A stretch of DNA of 64,000 nucleotides, taken from the NCBI RefSeq assembly GCF_001455965.1, contig NZ_LKKO01000025.1, positions 1 to 64,000 on the forward strand, given 5' to 3'. The notes under the pieces are model-generated. The model searched no databases, was not told the DNA's origin, and worked only from the letters and a program-made list of their open reading frames with translations. This document shows, one piece after another, positions 33,389-42,405 of the stretch; the stretch's first letter is position 1; each line of letters opens with the position of its first letter. Source of the stretch: Methylobacterium sp. GXS13. Lineage in GTDB: Bacteria; Pseudomonadota; Alphaproteobacteria; Rhizobiales; Beijerinckiaceae. A program made the position numbers and the translations under genes.

Positions 33389-33484
33389 CTGGACCGACCC
33401 TTAGCTAATTCCAGCTAGGTGTCGAAGTAAGGAATAATGTGCAGAGGTGCCACGCGGATAGATTTTGCACGTAGAAAACTATCT

Positions 33485-34234
33485 TTATATTCTTTGAAGT
33501 TCCTGAGCTAAATAACTAAGGGTTTTGCTCAGCCACACACGGATTTGATTTTCATCGGTCGGTACGTGTGCGTGATTGCCCCCCTGAGACCGATGCCACC
33601 AATGGGCGGCACTTGCGAAGTGAAGCGATGCTAATGAGCGTGCAGCAACGACATCGCTCACTTCACTCGCGGCTGCATTGGTCGCAACGAAATCCTTTGG
33701 TGCACCTTCCTCAAATTCCGCGCGAAGAATTTCTGCAAATACGTTCGCCTCCTCAATCTTGGCCGGCGCAAGTAGGCTATCCATTGCATCGAATTGCCAG
33801 TGAGGATGCCCGGCATCGCCGCCCTGCATTGTCCATTGCGATGCAATTTCGACTGGTCCTGCCCATTCTGCGCGAAACATCTGCGGTTTTGGGTCAGTTG
33901 CCTTGAAGCCGAAGTGTACTGTCAAACTTGATGCACGGAAGGCGAAGGTCGGATGGTTTCCGGACGTGCGAATGCTCCATTCCTCTCGATATCCGAACCA
34001 AGCCCAGAGCCCGCCCCGAAGATCAATCCACGGAGCGATCGGTGTAGTGAGACCCCTCGTCCTATTTGCGCGCTCGCATCCGCCTCCAACGATCCCCGCC
34101 ACCACGGGGTCGCCGTTCTGATCAAGCTGAAGTTTTAATTGAGCTGATGGATCTGCAGCGCTCCTCAGGATTAGCTCAACTTGTGTTAGGTGCAATTTGA
34201 GCTTCTCCAAGCCAATGACAGGCGGTTCTCGCAT
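33485..34234 (-). CDS. unknown 249-aa partner of the methyltransferase gene
   Basis: The gene starts at the ATG at 34234, which shares one base with the stop of the upstream methyltransferase (TAATG-type junction), so translation is probably coupled. The protein has EKLKLHLTQVELILRSA near the start, a mid region with WIDLRGGLWAWFGYREEW and FRAEWAGPVE, and DAGHPHWQFDAMDS. I recognise no family. His residues in HPHW and a C-terminal HWWHRSQGGNHAHVP might bind metal. A restriction nuclease or specificity partner is a reasonable guess from context only. Confidence 0.6.
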   Translation of the reverse strand: MREPPVIGLEKLKLHLTQVELILRSAADPSAQLKLQLDQNGDPVVAGIVGGGCERANRTRGLTTPIAPWIDLRGGLWAWFGYREEWSIRTSGNHPTFAFRASSLTVHFGFKATDPKPQMFRAEWAGPVEIASQWTMQGGDAGHPHWQFDAMDSLLAPAKIEEANVFAEILRAEFEEGAPKDFVATNAAASEVSDVVAARSLASLHFASAAHWWHRSQGGNHAHVPTDENQIRVWLSKTLSYLAQELQRI

Positions 34235-36780
34235 TAGATGCGCTCGAAGAGTTCGATTCCATACAGTTCGATAACTATACGTTTGACTGTATGTCTCCAG
34301 TCATAGTCGTCAAGCTTTATGTTGCGTCCCAAGGAAGTCAGACGGGATAAACGTTGGCCGTTCGCATCATCCGCGGCCATTGCCATCAAGTCAGGCACTG
34401 GAACCTCGTTTACGAAGCGGGGGCTGAGGTCTGCTTGCCCGCCGCCCACATATGCGGAGAATTGTAACAGAAGCCGCTGGAACGGCTCGGAATTGAAAAT
34501 AGCACTATAGGCGAATAGTAAATCGACGGTCGTTACCGGGGATCTGTAAGTATAATCCCTCTCGTCATCTTCAACGTCGGGCCCTTCAGCGATGTCGGAG
34601 GGATCCGGCCAGCGAGGAAACCAGGCAAATCCTTGTACGACGACGTACTCGGCTGTTTCATCGAGCGCGAAGCTTCCCTCCTTCCCAAAATATTTCGATA
34701 CGATTCGTGGTTTTTTTGAAGTACCCCACTCGCGCCGCTGCGAGAGCCCCCACCAATCCTCTCGACCTGTCCGCCGGATGTCGGAGCGGAGCATGAGCTT
34801 GTCGCGCCGCTCAGCCAGTACCCTTTGAAAATACCTTGGAACTGATCGAGCAAGTTCCGCCTCGCTCGTGAGCAGTAGGCCATTCTCATTGTACGGGTAA
34901 AATATGTACTCGGATTTTCTCAGCTGTCCGCCGATAATGTTGTCGCCCATAGTGGCCGCTCGAAAGAACATGTGTTCTGACTTGGGCAGAGAGGCATAGA
35001 AGTCCTTGCTCACAATAAAACTGTCGTTATCCCCAGTGCGTACGCCCTGGTACACGTCAAAAATCTCTCTAAGTGGTCGGGTCGCTCCGATGGCCTCCAA
35101 GCGCTCCAGGGCACTCGTGGCTTCTGGCGCTATGAGGCGCCAGGTTGGTTTTCGGCTAAACGCTTCAGAAGGGAGCTCGAAAGTGCGCCAACCAGAGTTG
35201 CCACTCTTCGCGGTGACAGCACCACTTCCGGTCGAGCGTTCGCCGCGCCTTATTGCCCTCAGCGCGTCTCCCGTCGCGTCAGCAGCGTTGCTCGCAATAA
35301 TTGCTAACGTTGCGTTCGGGCGGTCCTTGGCTCCTTCCTTGCGGCTGAGAACCATGGCAGCCACCTGGACCATAGCATGCCGGAAAAGCCCATAATCCCC
35401 CAAGGATGCAATCATCCGGATGTCATTGTCGAGAGTAATAGCCTCTCTCCACTTTTCGGCGGATAATAGATTAAGTAGACTCGAGGGGATCAGCACCCCC
35501 AGTGCACCTCCCGGATGCAGGCATTTCACAGCTCGGCTGACGAAGACCATGCTGAGGTCGGCCCGCCCCTTTAGCAAGGGTCCCATGAGTTCTCGCATCT
35601 GTTCGCGCTGTTTCGGCGACATAGCGCTCCAGGACAAGAATGGAGGATTCATAAGTATAATGTCGGCGTACATTAGTTCGGCTGTGAGGAAGTCGGCCAC
35701 GCTCAGATCGATCGTGATCCCACCGGCTGGGTGCCAATCCGAAATCGCTAGTGCCAGTGTAAACTTTGCCATAGATATCGCAGCAGGCGAGACATCTCTG
35801 CCGACCACGGTGATGCGTCCAGCGAAATTCAATCGGCGAAGCGTGCGAAGTGCCTCGTATAAGAACGACCCGGACCCACAAGCGGGGTCGTAGATGACTA
35901 GCGTTTGGCGTGACGACAGATCATCAAGGCTCCCGAGCGTTTGCTCGACGATGCTGCGCGCCAGCGCGGGAGGCGTGAAGTGAGCAGTTCCTCTGGTCTC
36001 TCGCTTCGCTGTTGCAGGCCCCACCCAATCGAACAGATCTGCGGTCGACGCCGATGTAAGCGAGAAATGCGCCTCCTGAAAAATCTCACTGCCTGCATGG
36101 CGAATCGCAAGCTCGGGATGGAGACGCAGGTTGGGCGCGTGAATTGGCCCAGTCATCATTCTATTAATAATCTGTTCGACTGAGTTTTCGGGAAGGATAG
36201 CAGAGAAGCCGCTGCTGTTGGCTGTGTAGTGAAGACCATGCCCGCTGCGTTCCATGCCAACTTCCAGCGTATAAAGGAATGCTTCAACGCTGTGTTCGTC
36301 GCCTAGGCCGATCTGATCCACCAGCGACCGCACACGACGAAAGCCATCAACCAGATGATCGACGACTCTGCGGCTCGATTGGACGCGATCACTTCTCAAA
36401 TAACCATAGAAGGCCTCAAGTCGAGCTTCGACACTTCGTCTTGAGAACTCCTCAGGTTCGGGGCTATCCCAACGTACGACAGCCACTTCTGTGTCAGTAA
36501 CCGTTACGTGGTGGGGCAGGCCACTTGACCAAGCCCATTCGTACGACCTGCGTTCTCGCCAGAGGCGTTCAGCGGTTAATGACAGCGCGAAGCTTCCGAA
36601 ACCGCCGTCGAGTAAGACGGTGTGGGTGTCGGCCCCAACTTCTTCTGCTGCAAATAGGGGCACGCTCGCCAAACCAAAAACTCCGGCCCAGGCGTCAGAA
36701 ACTGGAGTGTCAGGCATCGTGCAGCCACTTCCCCCTAGCGCGAGATTGAAAACCGGCTTCCGTTTAGAGTGATCTATCAA
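34234..36780 (-). CDS. N6-adenine DNA methyltransferase (second modification system)
   Basis: This 848-aa protein has motif I IYDPACGSGSFLYEALRT near residue 300, VVGRDVSPAAISMAKFTLAL near 335, and the adenine motif IV IILMNPPFLSWSAMS near 382. The first 280 residues form an unknown domain, and residues 540-848 would recognise DNA. It resembles Eco57I/type IIG-like or DrmMI-type enzymes; no nuclease motif is evident. The start at 36780 (MIDHSKRKPVFN) could alternatively be at MPDTPVSDAW (near 36717). GC content is low compared with the chromosome. Confidence 0.8.
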   Translation of the reverse strand: MIDHSKRKPVFNLALGGSGCTMPDTPVSDAWAGVFGLASVPLFAAEEVGADTHTVLLDGGFGSFALSLTAERLWRERRSYEWAWSSGLPHHVTVTDTEVAVVRWDSPEPEEFSRRSVEARLEAFYGYLRSDRVQSSRRVVDHLVDGFRRVRSLVDQIGLGDEHSVEAFLYTLEVGMERSGHGLHYTANSSGFSAILPENSVEQIINRMMTGPIHAPNLRLHPELAIRHAGSEIFQEAHFSLTSASTADLFDWVGPATAKRETRGTAHFTPPALARSIVEQTLGSLDDLSSRQTLVIYDPACGSGSFLYEALRTLRRLNFAGRITVVGRDVSPAAISMAKFTLALAISDWHPAGGITIDLSVADFLTAELMYADIILMNPPFLSWSAMSPKQREQMRELMGPLLKGRADLSMVFVSRAVKCLHPGGALGVLIPSSLLNLLSAEKWREAITLDNDIRMIASLGDYGLFRHAMVQVAAMVLSRKEGAKDRPNATLAIIASNAADATGDALRAIRRGERSTGSGAVTAKSGNSGWRTFELPSEAFSRKPTWRLIAPEATSALERLEAIGATRPLREIFDVYQGVRTGDNDSFIVSKDFYASLPKSEHMFFRAATMGDNIIGGQLRKSEYIFYPYNENGLLLTSEAELARSVPRYFQRVLAERRDKLMLRSDIRRTGREDWWGLSQRREWGTSKKPRIVSKYFGKEGSFALDETAEYVVVQGFAWFPRWPDPSDIAEGPDVEDDERDYTYRSPVTTVDLLFAYSAIFNSEPFQRLLLQFSAYVGGGQADLSPRFVNEVPVPDLMAMAADDANGQRLSRLTSLGRNIKLDDYDWRHTVKRIVIELYGIELFERI

Positions 36781-37093
36781 GGTATCAATTCGACTACAAT
36801 CGCTCTTTCCTGTCAGCGTAACGGCATCGTGGCCATCGGGCGACCCTGTGGACGGTGAAAGCCGCCAATCGGCATACTGCTCGACCTCTTGGCCGCTGGG
36901 CTGTTTACATATGTTGCCGCAGTTGCGACTTTTGGCTTGCTGCCGGGTTTTCCGTCTCCGGCCTCGGTTGTAACCACGCTGTAACCCCGCCTATCTGAGA
37001 TGCTTCGACGACTTACAGCATGCTCTGTCAACATCCTTCTCATCACGCGCGGCTCGGGTCTCGCTCGCAGCATTTTCTTCGGCGAGGTGGGCA
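36781..37093. other. right-end noncoding region of the element
   Basis: These 313 bases separate the methyltransferase gene from the right repeat and presumably contain its promoter. I see no gene, since frames on the minus strand are low complexity. Confidence 0.4.
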
Positions 37094-37179
37094 CTTGACC
37101 CTCGGCCAAGCCCGTGGCTTCTGGGCACGCTGGCACCTCAGACTCCGTAGCTCAGCTGGATAGAGCAGCCGCCTTCTAA
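37094..37179 (+). repeat. right direct repeat (attachment site) of the integrative element
   Basis: These 86 bases match 9123-9207 except for one inserted base in the stretch GGCACCTCAGACTCC. They run from CTTGACCCTCGGCC through the tRNA-Arg anticodon loop CTTCTAA. The similarity includes the region upstream of the tRNA, so the element may carry a replacement promoter and 5' half. Confidence 0.85.
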
Positions 37180-37190
37180 GTGGCAGGTCT
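37141..37190 (+). pseudogene. tRNA-Arg(TCT) right copy, truncated in the T-arm
   Basis: After the loop CTTCTAA, GTGGC closes the anticodon stem (one G:T pair) and AGGTC fits the variable loop. Then the sequence goes to TCACCTGGGCCG with no TTCGA T-loop or 3' acceptor strand. So the gene is not intact here, and the normal 3' half was lost or displaced by neighbouring DNA. Confidence 0.7.
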
Positions 37191-37618
37191 CACCTGGGCC
37201 GATCGTTGATTTCCCCTACGTAACAGCGGCGTAGGTCGTTCTGAGAACGGCTCGTCGGACGGCACTCGGACGGCCTTCGCGCCGTCATAGGGCGGAAAGG
37301 CTGTTTTGAGTGGCGCTTTCGCGGCGCGAGCCGTTTTCCGAGACGAGGGCGACGATGGCGGCCAGCCTTGGCGACATCGCTCGGTGATGGTCGGATCGAT
37401 CGTTCCTTGCGGGGCAGCTTCGGGGGGGCGGCGCGCAACATCGCGATGGTGCGGCCCGCGCCTTCCGGAGCTTCGGCGTAAGCGATAGCTTCCTAACCCG
37501 GCACAGCGCCGCGCCCCGGAGACCCCAAGGTGGATCGACGGTTCACCCTGCATCCCGCCTCGAACCGATTTGAGCCTGTCCATCTTCGGAAGCGAGGCGG
37601 ACGCGACGGAGAGTCCGG
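37191..37618. other. gene-free region at the start of the second accessory region
   Basis: About 430 bases hold no convincing gene. The homology to the tRNA gene ends at its left edge. Short minus-strand frames (37190-37583) have low-complexity Pro/Arg content. Confidence 0.4.
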
Positions 37619-37634
37619 TCGCATACGTATGCGA
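37619..37634. promoter_or_regulatory. 16-bp perfect palindrome at a start codon
   Basis: TCGCATACGTATGCGA is a perfect palindrome. Its last base is the A of the ATG of the next gene (37634), so it covers the position where a ribosome-binding site would be. It could be an operator, or an mRNA hairpin that hides the start. Confidence 0.45.
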
Positions 37635-38083
37635 TGCTTGACGCCGATCGGCGGTCTCCCAAGGGCCGCGGCAAGGCGGCGTTCGTAGACATCAAGGAAC
37701 TCACCGAGGAACCGCTTCTCCGTATCCTGACGATGAACGGCGTGAAGGCGGTCGTGGACCTGCGTCCGCTCCCGATCTTCGAGCGACCCCGCTTCCGGCA
37801 CAGGCAGGTGGTCTTCTACCTGCATGATCGTGACATCAGGTACGTCGAGTTCGCCTTGATGGTGCGGCACCCCATGCGGATGGGGACCGCGTTGGCGGCG
37901 ATGCACGCATCGGATCTTTATGGGAAGATCGAGCCTGCACTCGAAAACGGTCTGTCCCTCTGCCTGTACGACAAGGCTTCCGGGGACCTGAGCTGGTTGG
38001 ACGAGATGCGACGCCTCGTGCGACTTTCGAAGGCGCGCCTGTCCGAGCTTCACCCCCGTGCGCTGATCGGGATGCCCCTTTGA
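37634..38083 (+). CDS. DUF488-like protein
   Basis: The 149-aa product contains LLRILTMNGVKAVVDLRPLP, then FRHRQVVFYLHDRDIRYVEF, then a helical C-terminus. VVDLR/VDVR followed by a conserved segment matches the pattern of DUF488 proteins (TIGHS family), whose role is unknown. I see no ribosome-binding site before the ATG at 37634, because a palindrome occupies that place. Confidence 0.55.
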   Translation: MLDADRRSPKGRGKAAFVDIKELTEEPLLRILTMNGVKAVVDLRPLPIFERPRFRHRQVVFYLHDRDIRYVEFALMVRHPMRMGTALAAMHASDLYGKIEPALENGLSLCLYDKASGDLSWLDEMRRLVRLSKARLSELHPRALIGMPL

Positions 38084-38579
38084 CCCCCTGGGCGTGACCA
38101 GCCCCCGCCTCGGCCCGATGCGAAATCGCTCCGAAGCGATTCCCGGCCTCGCGTGTTCGCCCGAGAAGCCGGCAATGCGTCGCGGACGTTTCTCGCCGTG
38201 GGGAAGGGCGACCATTCCATTGGGTGCGACACTACCGAAGCACGCCAAGCCGAACGCGTGTTTTCAGGCACCCCGGAGCAAGGGCAGGGACATGTGCCGG
38301 CGGGACCGTGCCTTGGACGTTCGCGGTCTTCGCGCGGGACCCGACAGGTTCGTCCCACGACGCCCACGGTTCATCGCATCGGCTCACCGAGCTGGTAACG
38401 CCACGATATTGGCGCCTTGTCTGGATCCCGCATCGAAATTGATGACCGAGCATGCGAGTTCCCGGTCGCGGAATACCGCGCGTCGGTAGCGAAGTGTTGT
38501 GCTTCGGCTTGCCCTCGTACTCTGTTCTGCCGATGCATGGCCTCGGCCACGACCGAAGGCTCGCTTCACGGGTCCGCGC
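38084..38579. other. gene-free stretch before the Kelch gene
   Basis: Nearly 500 bases hold no convincing gene. Overlapping frames on both strands (for example 38094-38489) have no family pattern. The promoter of the Kelch gene should lie here. Confidence 0.4.
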
Positions 38580-39671
38580 ATGCCGTCCGTACTTCGCCTG
38601 ACCGCCTTGGCCGCCGGCGCCGTCCTGTCGCTGGTCGTGACGTCCGTCCACGGCCAGCAATCGGTCCTTACCCTTGCCGATTGGACGGCAACCGTTCCGA
38701 TCGAGGGACCACGCACCTCGCATGCTGCGTTCGTGTCCGGGAATCGCCTCTACGTGCTGGGCGGCTTATTCGTCACGGGGAACGTGCCGACCTTGCTCGA
38801 CGATGTGCAGGTCGCTGAGTTGGGCAACGACGGTTCGGTGCTCGGATCGGGATGGCGCGACGCCGGTCGCATCCCGGTCGCACGCTCCGGCCACGGCCTG
38901 ATTGCCTTCGACGGTCGCGTCTACCTCGTGGGCGGATACTCCGCGACCGGGACGCTGGGCGATACGAACGTCGCCGCGCTTCGAGAGGACGGGAAGCTCG
39001 GTCCCTGGGTCCCGAGCCCCAATCGTCTCAACATCCCCAGGTCCAATCTCAGCCTGCAGATGTGGAAAGCTCCCTCGGGCCAGGCGCACCTGCTCGCGAT
39101 AGGAGGGGTCAACCAAGTCGGATCCGACACGGTCCATTTCGACGAGGTGGAGGTCGCGACGGTTTCCGGCGACGGGTCCGTCGGGCCCTGGCGCGTCTGC
39201 CCCTTCCATATGAAGGGCGGTCGATCCGCACCCGGCACCGCGGTGCAGGGCGATGTCCTGATCGTGCTCGGCGGCTGGGGCGACCTCCTCGACGACGTCT
39301 TCGGGGATATCCAGACGAGCCCTCTCGGCGAGGATGGTTGTCCAGGCCCGTGGGCGACCTCGCCGCGCGCCTTGCCGCTGCCTGTCTATGGCCATTCGGT
39401 GGTCGTCATGGGCGCCACGGGTCCGATCACCGCGTTTGTGCTCGGCGGTAACGCGGGCCAAGGCAATTACTTGAAAACGGTGCAGACCGTATCCCTCGGG
39501 AAAGACGGCCGACCGGGAGGCGTCGGTCTCGACAGCCATCTTTTCGCGACGGCCCGCTGGGGCCACGCCACGGTTCGCTACAACGATTACGTCTACGTGA
39601 TCTTAGGTGCTCGACGCGGTGAGGGCGGGTTCCTGTCCGACGTGCAATATACCCGCGTCCCTCACCCCTGA
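38580..39671 (+). CDS. secreted Kelch-repeat beta-propeller protein
   Basis: The 363-aa protein starts with an N-terminal signal (MPSVLRLTALAAGAVLSLVV...SVHGQQ). Kelch-like blades follow: HAAFVSGNRLYVLGGLFVTG, GHGLIAFDGRVYLVGGYSATG, GHSVVVMGATGPITAFVLGG, and GHATVRYNDYVYVILGARRG. Each has the double-Gly strand and preceding His/aromatic. Such proteins serve as extracytoplasmic binding or sialic-acid-type epimerase scaffolds; the function here is unknown. The ATG at 38580 was chosen because the signal peptide begins there. Confidence 0.72.
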   Translation: MPSVLRLTALAAGAVLSLVVTSVHGQQSVLTLADWTATVPIEGPRTSHAAFVSGNRLYVLGGLFVTGNVPTLLDDVQVAELGNDGSVLGSGWRDAGRIPVARSGHGLIAFDGRVYLVGGYSATGTLGDTNVAALREDGKLGPWVPSPNRLNIPRSNLSLQMWKAPSGQAHLLAIGGVNQVGSDTVHFDEVEVATVSGDGSVGPWRVCPFHMKGGRSAPGTAVQGDVLIVLGGWGDLLDDVFGDIQTSPLGEDGCPGPWATSPRALPLPVYGHSVVVMGATGPITAFVLGGNAGQGNYLKTVQTVSLGKDGRPGGVGLDSHLFATARWGHATVRYNDYVYVILGARRGEGGFLSDVQYTRVPHP

Positions 39672-39707
39672 GATGGCGATCCGACCGACCTCCGTCGAAT
39701 CGGAGAA

Positions 39708-40082
39708 CTAGCCGGTGACCCTGGAGAGACGGTGTCCGGGGGGCAGGTCGCGAGTGGTGTTCGCGATGGTCCACAGGGCCTCGTTGGCCGCCGGTTCACG
39801 CGTGATGGTCCCGAATGGATCGAAGGCGCAATACATCAGGCCCTCCTCCTCGTCCTCATGGCAGAAGAGCAGCCCGATTTCCCTGTCCTCGCTTACCAGA
39901 ACCGAATAGGCGACGGTCAGTGGCCGCGATAGGGCCTCCGCGATCTCCGCGGGCAAGCTATCGGGCATCGCGTAGGAAGCCCGATCCGCGATCTCCCGCA
40001 GGTCGCAATAGAAGGACATGTCATCGTCGGCCGTCGGGGAAAAGCTCGGCGGCGAGGTCGATATGCGGATCGGCAGACGCAT
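39708..40082 (-). CDS. hypothetical protein, 124 aa
   Basis: This frame starts MRLPIRISTSPPSFSPTADD and contains FYCDLREIADRASYAMPDSL and VLVSEDREIGLLFCHEDEEE. The acidic C-terminal half suggests a folded soluble protein. I recognise no family. It is the last of three minus-strand genes (41444 to 39708). The longer frame to 40259 has a low-complexity extension, so I chose the ATG at 40082. Confidence 0.5.
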   Translation of the reverse strand: MRLPIRISTSPPSFSPTADDDMSFYCDLREIADRASYAMPDSLPAEIAEALSRPLTVAYSVLVSEDREIGLLFCHEDEEEGLMYCAFDPFGTITREPAANEALWTIANTTRDLPPGHRLSRVTG

Positions 40083-40195
40083 GGTGAAATCCCGTGGTTG
40101 GAGGGTATCGGCGACCTGAAGGTCGGTCGCGAGAACAGGAAAAATTCTGGGTGTGGGAGCCTGGCGTCCGATTTCGACCTGAAGGGTTTGCTTCT

Positions 40196-40915
40196 TCAAC
40201 TCGCGCGCTCGCAGAAGGCCCGGAAAACGACCTCGTCCCGCTGATCCGTGGTGGTCCATGCCGAAAGCCGTCCCAGGATGTGCAACGCCGCGTGACAGTC
40301 CATCTCGACGACCTTGTGCGGCCAGGCGCGATCGAGCGAGACGGTCAGCGCCAACGTGCCGTCCTCGGTATGGAAGCTCATGAGCGCCACGGGACCGACG
40401 ATGCAGACGGCGACGACGAAACCACCGAGCGTGCGTAAACGGATCGAGGGATCGGTCGGCATTCCCTCGCCGTGAGCAACGATGGTGGCCGCGAGGCGCA
40501 GAGCTGCAAAACGGCGAACCGAGCGTCCCGTTCGGTGGATCGGGACATGTCTGCCGTACACCGGCCGCCCGATGCGTCGGGCGTTCCCCACCCGTTGTCC
40601 GGGTGCGGCCAGACCGTGCTTCCAGGACAGTACCAGGCAGGTGACCTGCGTGACCCAGTCTCCCGGCACATAGGTCCGGACTCGGACATGGTCATCTCCA
40701 GCATCCCCGTCCAGGACAAGATTACCATTCCACCACAGCCGGTGGCGGTCGATGCCATGCCTGTAACGCCGGCTCTTCAGAACGATCTCTGGACCGATCC
40801 GGCGCACTTCCACACCACGGTGTTTCTGGATCACCCCGGTGACGTCCGAAAGTTCTTCGACGAGGGCCAAGATCCTGCGTCCGGCCGGAAGATTATCGAC
40901 CGATGATCTGACCAT
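40196..40915 (-). CDS. hypothetical protein, 239 aa
   Basis: The product starts MVRSSVDNLPAGRRILALVE and has EIVLKSRRYRHGIDRHRLWW, then a hydrophobic stretch LRTLGGFVVAVCIVGPVALM near residue 170, which may be a membrane segment. The end is VFRAFCERAS. I find no family match. It lies 37 bp downstream of the winged-helix gene on the same strand. A plus-strand frame overlaps it but has no better composition. Confidence 0.5.
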   Translation of the reverse strand: MVRSSVDNLPAGRRILALVEELSDVTGVIQKHRGVEVRRIGPEIVLKSRRYRHGIDRHRLWWNGNLVLDGDAGDDHVRVRTYVPGDWVTQVTCLVLSWKHGLAAPGQRVGNARRIGRPVYGRHVPIHRTGRSVRRFAALRLAATIVAHGEGMPTDPSIRLRTLGGFVVAVCIVGPVALMSFHTEDGTLALTVSLDRAWPHKVVEMDCHAALHILGRLSAWTTTDQRDEVVFRAFCERAS

Positions 40916-40952
40916 GACCAAATCCACTTGAAGATTGTCGGGCGCCGGAAGA

Positions 40953-41444
40953 TCAGTCGATAGCCCGCCGATAAAGCGAACCGTCGAAGCGGACCATCTT
41001 GTCTCGCCGTAGCCGTCTGAGTGCTTTCGAGACCGTGTTGTCCCTCTGTCCACCATGAGGGGCGTCCCCGCGGAGCTTCACCAGGATTTCCGCGGCGGCG
41101 ATTCCGGCGTCACCGGCGCGATCGATGACCGCAAGAGCGTCGTCCGCCGTGCTGGGCCGCTTCGTGCCGGCACGGCGCAGCACCGTCCGGGCCCGCCTAG
41201 GCTCGGCGGAGGCGTCCGGGGCGAGTGCGACGGGATCCGTGGTTCGTGGCTGGGCCGCCGCTTCGTGCCGCGCCATATCAGGCTCGGACGGACGTCCGTC
41301 CTTTCCTTCAAGCCTGCGAATGATGGCGTTACGTTCCCACTCCGCCCCGGCCAGGAACACCGCCTTCAAAACGTTGTGGAGCTGGTCGCCGAAGGATCGA
41401 GCGGCAGCGTCCGCAGCTCGATCGCGAAATTCCTCGTCTGTCAT
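40953..41444 (-). CDS. winged-helix-like protein, 163 aa (paralogue of the gene at 54512)
   Basis: The product begins MTDEEFRDRAADAAARSFGD and ends in ALAVIDRAGDAGIAAAEILVKLRG, then QRDNTVSKALRRLRRDKMVR, then FDGSLYRR. This C-terminal 70-residue region is a winged helix similar to that of the 54512-55021 protein, which has QRDNTLLAAMRRLRNTGRLAYDG. The central part is Ala/Pro-rich and variable. A DNA-binding regulator role is inferred. The start at 41444 follows the pattern of the relative; a longer frame reaches 41552. Confidence 0.68.
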   Translation of the reverse strand: MTDEEFRDRAADAAARSFGDQLHNVLKAVFLAGAEWERNAIIRRLEGKDGRPSEPDMARHEAAAQPRTTDPVALAPDASAEPRRARTVLRRAGTKRPSTADDALAVIDRAGDAGIAAAEILVKLRGDAPHGGQRDNTVSKALRRLRRDKMVRFDGSLYRRAID

Positions 41445-41800
41445 CCGCGGTGTCCTCCACGCCTTGTCGAGATAGGCCGCAGCACAGCCCATGTCCAGGA
41501 AATAACACATCAAGGAAGGAAGGGAATGCGCAGGCCGATCCCTTAAGGACATGCTTCGGCTTCAGGCCGTGTTCTCGGGCCCTGCAAAACACCGCTGCGA
41601 CGGGACTTGACGACCTCCGGCCACGCCCAATTCGACGATACTCCGCAGCGATCGCGCCGCGGACATCGGACGCGTTCAGGCATCGGTCTGGCCGGGGGGA
41701 CCGAAAGCGCGTCGGCGCCGGTCGACCGAGAGCGCAAAACGCCTTGACAGAAAGCTGTAGGCATGAATCCGTGGTGATTCTGCTTCGAGGAGGCTTGTCC
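41445..41800. other. intergenic region between divergent genes
   Basis: This 356-bp stretch between the winged-helix gene and the next plus-strand gene has no convincing frame. An AGGAGG ribosome-binding site lies at its right edge (about 41787-41793), seven bases before the GTG at 41801. Confidence 0.45.
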
Positions 41801-42355
41801 GTGTTCACTCCGCCAGACCACCTTTACGCCGCCAGGAAGGTCGCACTGACCAAGCGGATGTTCGAAGAAGCGGGCCACCCCCTGTCGCAGGACGATTGTC
41901 GGCGCATCGTCGCTCTGGCGTGGGGGTACGCCAGTTGGAACCACGTGAAGACGGCGATGGATGAGGGGTATGCCCCAGGCCCCTTCGACGAGGCCCTCGC
42001 GGGCGAGGACTTCTTGATGGCGCCTGCGGATGCCCCGGGCGCCATGATCGTGGCCCGACGGCGCGGATCCACCGGCAACGCCGTACGGGCCGTGACCCGA
42101 CTTCCCTTCAACGTGTGCGATTCCTTCTCCTCTCATGTACGCCTGACGAACGACCCGACCGCTCGGTCGGGAAGGAAGGAAGCGGCCCCGTCGTCGGAGG
42201 CATGGCTCACGCCGGTTCAGTTCGCCGAGAAAGTGAAGCGCGGCTCGCAACCGCCTCCGGCGATCCTTGCCGAATTCGCGCGGTCGCTTGCTTCGGCCAC
42301 CCGCGACATCGCCCCGTTCGTTCCCCTCCTTCCCGGCCAGCGTCCCCACCGGTGA
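41801..42355 (+). CDS. hypothetical protein, 184 aa (paralogue of the gene at 53527)
   Basis: GTG start at 41801 with AGGAGG upstream. The sequence begins VFTPPDHLYAARKVALTKRM and contains FEEAGHPLSQDDCRRIVALA-WGYASWNH. A paralogue at 53527-54114 reads FRPPSIFHAGRKLSELRRHLETAGHPIS then AQAWGWMSWAEL. Both contain a TP-x-QF motif near the C-terminus (WLTPVQFAEKVKRGSQPP). The family is unnamed to me. The AGHP-S and W-x-SW positions are shared, so the fold is probably the same. The gene is convergent with the serine recombinase. Confidence 0.65.
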   Translation: MFTPPDHLYAARKVALTKRMFEEAGHPLSQDDCRRIVALAWGYASWNHVKTAMDEGYAPGPFDEALAGEDFLMAPADAPGAMIVARRRGSTGNAVRAVTRLPFNVCDSFSSHVRLTNDPTARSGRKEAAPSSEAWLTPVQFAEKVKRGSQPPPAILAEFARSLASATRDIAPFVPLLPGQRPHR

Positions 42356-42405
42356 AGGCGGGGGCCGGCCAGGACGGCGTGTGATCGGTTGGCCCGCGGC
42401 ACCGC

